From the NCBI GenBank assembly GCA_049515135.1, contig JBEKUJ010000009.1, forward strand, positions 62,001 through 126,000: a stretch of DNA of 64,000 nt. The letters are read 5' to 3'. The notes below the pieces were generated by a model. It saw nothing but the letters and a program-made list of their open reading frames with translations. It was not told where the DNA came from and ran no database searches. This DNA comes from Fen-1364 sp049515135. GTDB lineage: Bacteria; Spirochaetota; Spirochaetia; SZUA-6; Fen-1364. Position numbers and translations under genes: made by a program. Shown one piece after another: positions 60,908 to 64,000 of this stretch; within the stretch, counting starts at the first letter, position 1; each line of letters starts with the position of its first letter.

Positions 60908-62008
60908 CTAGATAATATCCGCCCACTCCACCCCTTCCCCGGGGGGAATGGCCCGCCGCGCCACGGCGCCGACGACGAGATGAAGGAACTCCGGGCCGAT
61001 GCCCGGCCGCAAGGTCTTCTCCGTCCTGAGCACGGCAATGTCCGCGGGGCCGATGCGCGCGCCGCGAGGGATCTGCTTCACCGCGTGGACGGACCTGTTG
61101 GTCCGGCTGTAGTTCGCCCTTTCGGAAGCTGCCAGCTCCTTCACTCCCGTTCCCATCACCGCGCGCACCCGATCGGCCCCATGCTCCTTCTCCAGCTCGG
61201 CGCGCGCGGCGGCGGGGCCCGCCTGCTCTGCTTCCCTGACGCCACGCACCATCTTTCGGTACTGGTCCGGCTCCAACGCTATGGGATCATCCAGACCCGC
61301 TCCCGCGCGCGTGAGGGTAAAGTGCTTCTCCACCACGCAGGCGCCGCTTGCCGCAGCGAGCACCGGGACAAGGACGGGGTCCAGGGAATGGTCGGATACC
61401 CCCACTTCCACGCCGAAGACGGCTCTCAGTCCCGAAAGCACATTGAGGTTGTAGTCCGTTTCGGGAGCGGGGTAAGCCGTGACGCAGTGCATGAGGATGA
61501 TGTTGGTCCTGCCCGTGACCGCCAGGGCCCGCTCGATGTCTCCCAGCGTGGACACTCCGGTGGAAAGGAACAGGGGAAGCCCGTACCCCGCAACCTCCTC
61601 CAGAAGGGCGAAGTGGTTGAGCTCAGGAGATGCCACCTTCAGCGCCTTGGCGCCGATTGACTTCAGCTCCCGCGCGCTTCGCAGTCCAAACGGCGAGCAG
61701 AGAAACAGCACTCCCCGGGATTCCGTGTAGGTCTTGAGGTCCTCGTAGAACCCGACCGCCTTTTCCAGGGAACGGAACTGCTCGTACAGGGCGACTTTCC
61801 CGGTCGGAAGGTCGACGATGCCCGACAGGGGATGCAGGATCTCATCCGCGTGCACGAGCTGGAACTTGATGCAGTCCGCTCCCGCCTCCGCGGCGGCATC
61901 CACCAGCTCTCTGGCCCGCGCCCTTTCCCCCTGGTGCGATGTGCCCAGCTCGGCGATGAGCATGCAGGGAGCACCGGCGCCCACAGGGCGACCCGCGAGC
62001 GTTATCAC
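60908..62008 (-). CDS. N-acetylneuraminate/legionaminate synthase-like (NeuB) protein
   Basis: A 366-residue sialic acid synthase: TIM barrel with LIAELGTSHQGERARA, ADCIKFQ, SPFGLRSA, KVASPELNHF and VGVSDHSLDP (parts), and a C-terminal antifreeze-like SAF domain (NRSVHAVKQIPRGARI). It condenses a hexosamine with PEP into a nonulosonate sugar for glycans or flagellin decoration. GTG start with AAGGAG, one base behind dcd. Substrate is not decided by the sequence. Confidence 0.9.
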   Translation of the reverse strand: MITLAGRPVGAGAPCMLIAELGTSHQGERARARELVDAAAEAGADCIKFQLVHADEILHPLSGIVDLPTGKVALYEQFRSLEKAVGFYEDLKTYTESRGVLFLCSPFGLRSARELKSIGAKALKVASPELNHFALLEEVAGYGLPLFLSTGVSTLGDIERALAVTGRTNIILMHCVTAYPAPETDYNLNVLSGLRAVFGVEVGVSDHSLDPVLVPVLAAASGACVVEKHFTLTRAGAGLDDPIALEPDQYRKMVRGVREAEQAGPAAARAELEKEHGADRVRAVMGTGVKELAASERANYSRTNRSVHAVKQIPRGARIGPADIAVLRTEKTLRPGIGPEFLHLVVGAVARRAIPPGEGVEWADII

Positions 62009-62009
62009 C

Positions 62010-62549
62010 TCATTTCTCCTTGTCCACGTCCCTGTAGACCCGGCTGCCAACAGTGCCCCGCTGGCCCTGATACTTGCCGGCGTAGGGAGTACGGGTAGCC
62101 CTGTCCATGAATGCAAACACGATCTGGCAGATCCGCCTGCCGCTGGAAAGGCGGATGGGAAGGCGGTTGGCGTTGAAGAGCTCCAGCGTGATGTTGCCCT
62201 CGAACCCTGGATCCACCCATCCTGCGTTCTGAATAAACAGCCCGATGCGGCCGATGGAGCTCCTGCCCTCGACGAAAGCGGTGATGTTGGTGGGAATCCG
62301 GATGTACTCCACCGTCGTTGCCAGGAGGAAGGAATGCGGAGGGATGATGATCTCCTCCTTCTCGATGGCAACGTAGGGAAGCTCGCTGTCCATGCCAAGG
62401 GCATCCAGGGAGTTCTCGTCGATCTTCAGGAAATTGCGGCCTAGACGAAGATCGATGGAGGCTGGCTGGATCTGGTACGGCTCAAGGGGCTCCACCACAA
62501 TGCTCTTCTCTGCGATCATGCGGCGAAGCGTATCGTCGGATACGATCAT
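62010..62549 (-). CDS. dcd: dCTP deaminase
   Basis: A 179-residue trimeric deaminase making dUTP from dCTP: IQPASIDLRLG, GRSSIGRIGLF, GWVDPGFEGNITLEL with the catalytic Glu, and a C-terminal KYQGQRGTVGSR. No dut gene is seen here. Its start overlaps the pncB stop as ATGA, its stop lies one base ahead of the NeuB-like start. Confidence 0.95.
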   Translation of the reverse strand: MIVSDDTLRRMIAEKSIVVEPLEPYQIQPASIDLRLGRNFLKIDENSLDALGMDSELPYVAIEKEEIIIPPHSFLLATTVEYIRIPTNITAFVEGRSSIGRIGLFIQNAGWVDPGFEGNITLELFNANRLPIRLSSGRRICQIVFAFMDRATRTPYAGKYQGQRGTVGSRVYRDVDKEK

Positions 62550-64000
62550 CGGTGCCTCCCGTCCGCCAGGTTCTCTTTCACCAGGAGCGTTTTCATGGCG
62601 GCGAGCTTGTCCGAGAGGGACACTTTGTACACGTGAGGGTTGATGAGCCTCTTGTAGGTGTCATCCAGCAGGTCCAGCTCGTTGCAGGCCTTCGAACGGA
62701 TGGCGGTAATGGAGGGAATGTCCCCTACCACGGCGCCTGCTTTCATCTTCAACCCGAGGAGAGGGGTGATCCCGGCGTACTCGGTGAGGACGAACTTCCT
62801 GTAGTCGCCCGATGGGTGGTGGAACGCGTGGGGCCTGCCGACGGAGGGCTCCTCATCGTCAAGGCAGATCAGGTCCGCAAGCGGGCTCCCGCCTCCGTTG
62901 GTGAAGCGCCAGACCTGCTTGACGCCCGGATTTGTGGTCTTCTCAGGATTGTTGGACACCTTGATGGTCGGAATGTAATGGCCGCCTTTTTCCCGCGCGG
63001 CGATCTTGTAGACGCCCGTCAGGGCAGGGTCACCGCCGGCAGTGACGAGGTTTGTGCCGACCCCCCAGATATCGATGGGCGCGCCCTGGGTGATGAGCTG
63101 GTGGATGATGTGCTCGTCCAGCTCGTTGGAAGCCACGATCCGCGCATCCGCCAGCCCGGCGTCATCCAGTCTCTGGCGGACCTTCTTGCTGAGGTACTCC
63201 AGGTCGCCGCTGTCCAGGCGGACGCCGAAGTTGGCGTGACCAGCCTCCTTGAGCTTCCTGCCTATGGCAATGGCGTTGTCGATCCCGCTGCCAAGCGTAT
63301 CATAGGTGTCGATGAGGAGCAGGGCGCCGTCGGGATATGTCTCGGCGTATTTTTCGAATGCCTCCCGTTCGCTGGAAAAAGCCATGACCCACGAATGGGC
63401 CATCGTCCCCCTGACCGGTATGCCAAAGTGCTTGCCTGCCAGCGTATTGGACGTGGCATGCGCCCCTCCGATGAAGGCGGCGCGGGAGGCGGACAACGCA
63501 CCATCGATGCCCTGGGCCCGGCGGAGCCCGAACTCGATCACCGTGCCCCCGCTGGCAGCCTGCCGGACCCTTGCTGACTTGGTGGCGATGAGCGTCTGGA
63601 AGTTGATGATTGCAAGCAGCGCGCTCTCGATGAGCTGGGTCTCCATCAGGGAGCCGTGCGCCCTGACCAGCGGCTCGCCGGGGAAAGCCAGCGTCCCTTC
63701 GTCCATGGCCCAGATATCGCCCGTGAACCGGAACCCAGCCAGGTAGTCCAAGAACTCGCGGTGGAATGCGCCAAGGCTTTCCAGGTACGCAAGGTCCTCC
63801 TGGCTGAAGGACAGCGAGCGGATATATTTCAGCAGGTTCTCAAGCCCGGCAAACACGGCAAAGCCGCCGCCAAAAGGCTGGCGCCGGAAGAACATGTCGA
63901 AAACGACGTTGGGGTTCTCCCTCTGCAGCAGATACCCCTGCATCATCGAAAGCTCGTAGAAATCCGTGAGGAGAGTCAGGCTGGTGGACCCGTTGGGTGT
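62546..64000 (-). CDS. pncB: Nicotinate phosphoribosyltransferase (5' end beyond window)
   Basis: At least 484 residues are visible; the gene is cut by the window edge, since TSLTLLTDFYELSMMQGYLL continues upstream of the first Met at 63946. Family landmarks: DMFFRRQPFGGGFAVFAG, FTGDIWAMDEGTLAFPGEPL, FGLRRAQG, GAHATSNTLAG, GTMAHSW, RLDSGDLEYLSKKVR and VGTNLVTAGG (parts). It makes nicotinate mononucleotide in NAD salvage. First gene of the pncB-dcd-neuB unit. Confidence 0.94.
   Translation of the reverse strand, partial: TPNGSTSLTLLTDFYELSMMQGYLLQRENPNVVFDMFFRRQPFGGGFAVFAGLENLLKYIRSLSFSQEDLAYLESLGAFHREFLDYLAGFRFTGDIWAMDEGTLAFPGEPLVRAHGSLMETQLIESALLAIINFQTLIATKSARVRQAASGGTVIEFGLRRAQGIDGALSASRAAFIGGAHATSNTLAGKHFGIPVRGTMAHSWVMAFSSEREAFEKYAETYPDGALLLIDTYDTLGSGIDNAIAIGRKLKEAGHANFGVRLDSGDLEYLSKKVRQRLDDAGLADARIVASNELDEHIIHQLITQGAPIDIWGVGTNLVTAGGDPALTGVYKIAAREKGGHYIPTIKVSNNPEKTTNPGVKQVWRFTNGGGSPLADLICLDDEEPSVGRPHAFHHPSGDYRKFVLTEYAGITPLLGLKMKAGAVVGDIPSITAIRSKACNELDLLDDTYKRLINPHVYKVSLSDKLAAMKTLLVKENLADGRHR

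Overview
This 64 kb stretch is a GC-rich (about 60 %) chromosomal segment that spans the replication origin of what is most likely an anaerobic member of the Spirochaetota. The lineage call is an inference, perhaps 60 % sure. It rests on the origin layout (gyrA/gyrB on the left, dnaA-dnaN-recF-DUF721 and rpmH-rnpA-yidD-yidC-jag on the right), on recR-ybaB-dnaX close by, on a GyrB with the LPLWGKMLNVEK variant, on a 51-residue L34 with an SDEKKPY tail, and on a spirochaete-like membrane adenylate cyclase. Anaerobic life is suggested by NrdD/NrdG. Several enzymes (SHMT, AspRS) are of archaeal type.

Layout. 1-1616: two divergent HAD phosphatases. 1649-5100: membrane adenylate cyclase and a lipoprotein. 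5190-10233: one-carbon/purine cluster (split PurH, SHMT, AcsE-like methyltransferase, FolD). 10334-15861: an unknown anchored protein, an acyltransferase-like protein, a PadR/HAAS pair, a small unknown protein, a phosphoribosyltransferase and a DUF3795 protein. 15902-21262: an operon for indirect Asn-tRNA synthesis (gatC-gatA-gatB-aspS), in which GatB is fused to an asparaginase-like domain and AspRS carries the non-discriminating signature. 21508-25386: a trehalase/GH63-like hydrolase facing recR-ybaB-dnaX. 25489-26773: SRP RNA, four tRNA-Ser isoacceptors and one tRNA-Arg, with a family of structured hairpin repeats in the spacers. 26827-28438: parAB. 28624-32994: nrdDG and a CNNM-CBS-EIIA fusion. 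33113-33128: a parS site. 33151-45933: gyrase, oriC, dnaA and the L34/YidC block. 46002-53795: SDR, an ECF sigma operon, DUF432-MscS, purA, a lipoprotein and apbE. 53792-59178: MinD-like ATPase, SAM hydrolase family protein, PLP synthase, rhodanese and SDR. 59223-64000: GAPDH, a stand-alone EIIA, a NeuB-like synthase, dcd and the 5'-truncated nicotinate phosphoribosyltransferase.

How it works together. GlyA loads one-carbon units on folate, FolD interconverts them to 10-formyl-THF, AICAR transformylase spends that, and the AcsE-like enzyme passes the methyl form to a corrinoid protein. A non-discriminating AspRS makes Asp-tRNA(Asn) that GatCAB amidates. ParAB/parS sits within about 11 kb of oriC, as in other bacteria. 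The most unusual items are the GatB-asparaginase fusion whose asparaginase nucleophile Thr is Ala, the co-varying hairpin array between the serine tRNA genes, and a recurring promoter design in which the -10 box lies only 6-10 bases before the ATG and no ribosome binding site is present (leaderless mRNAs).
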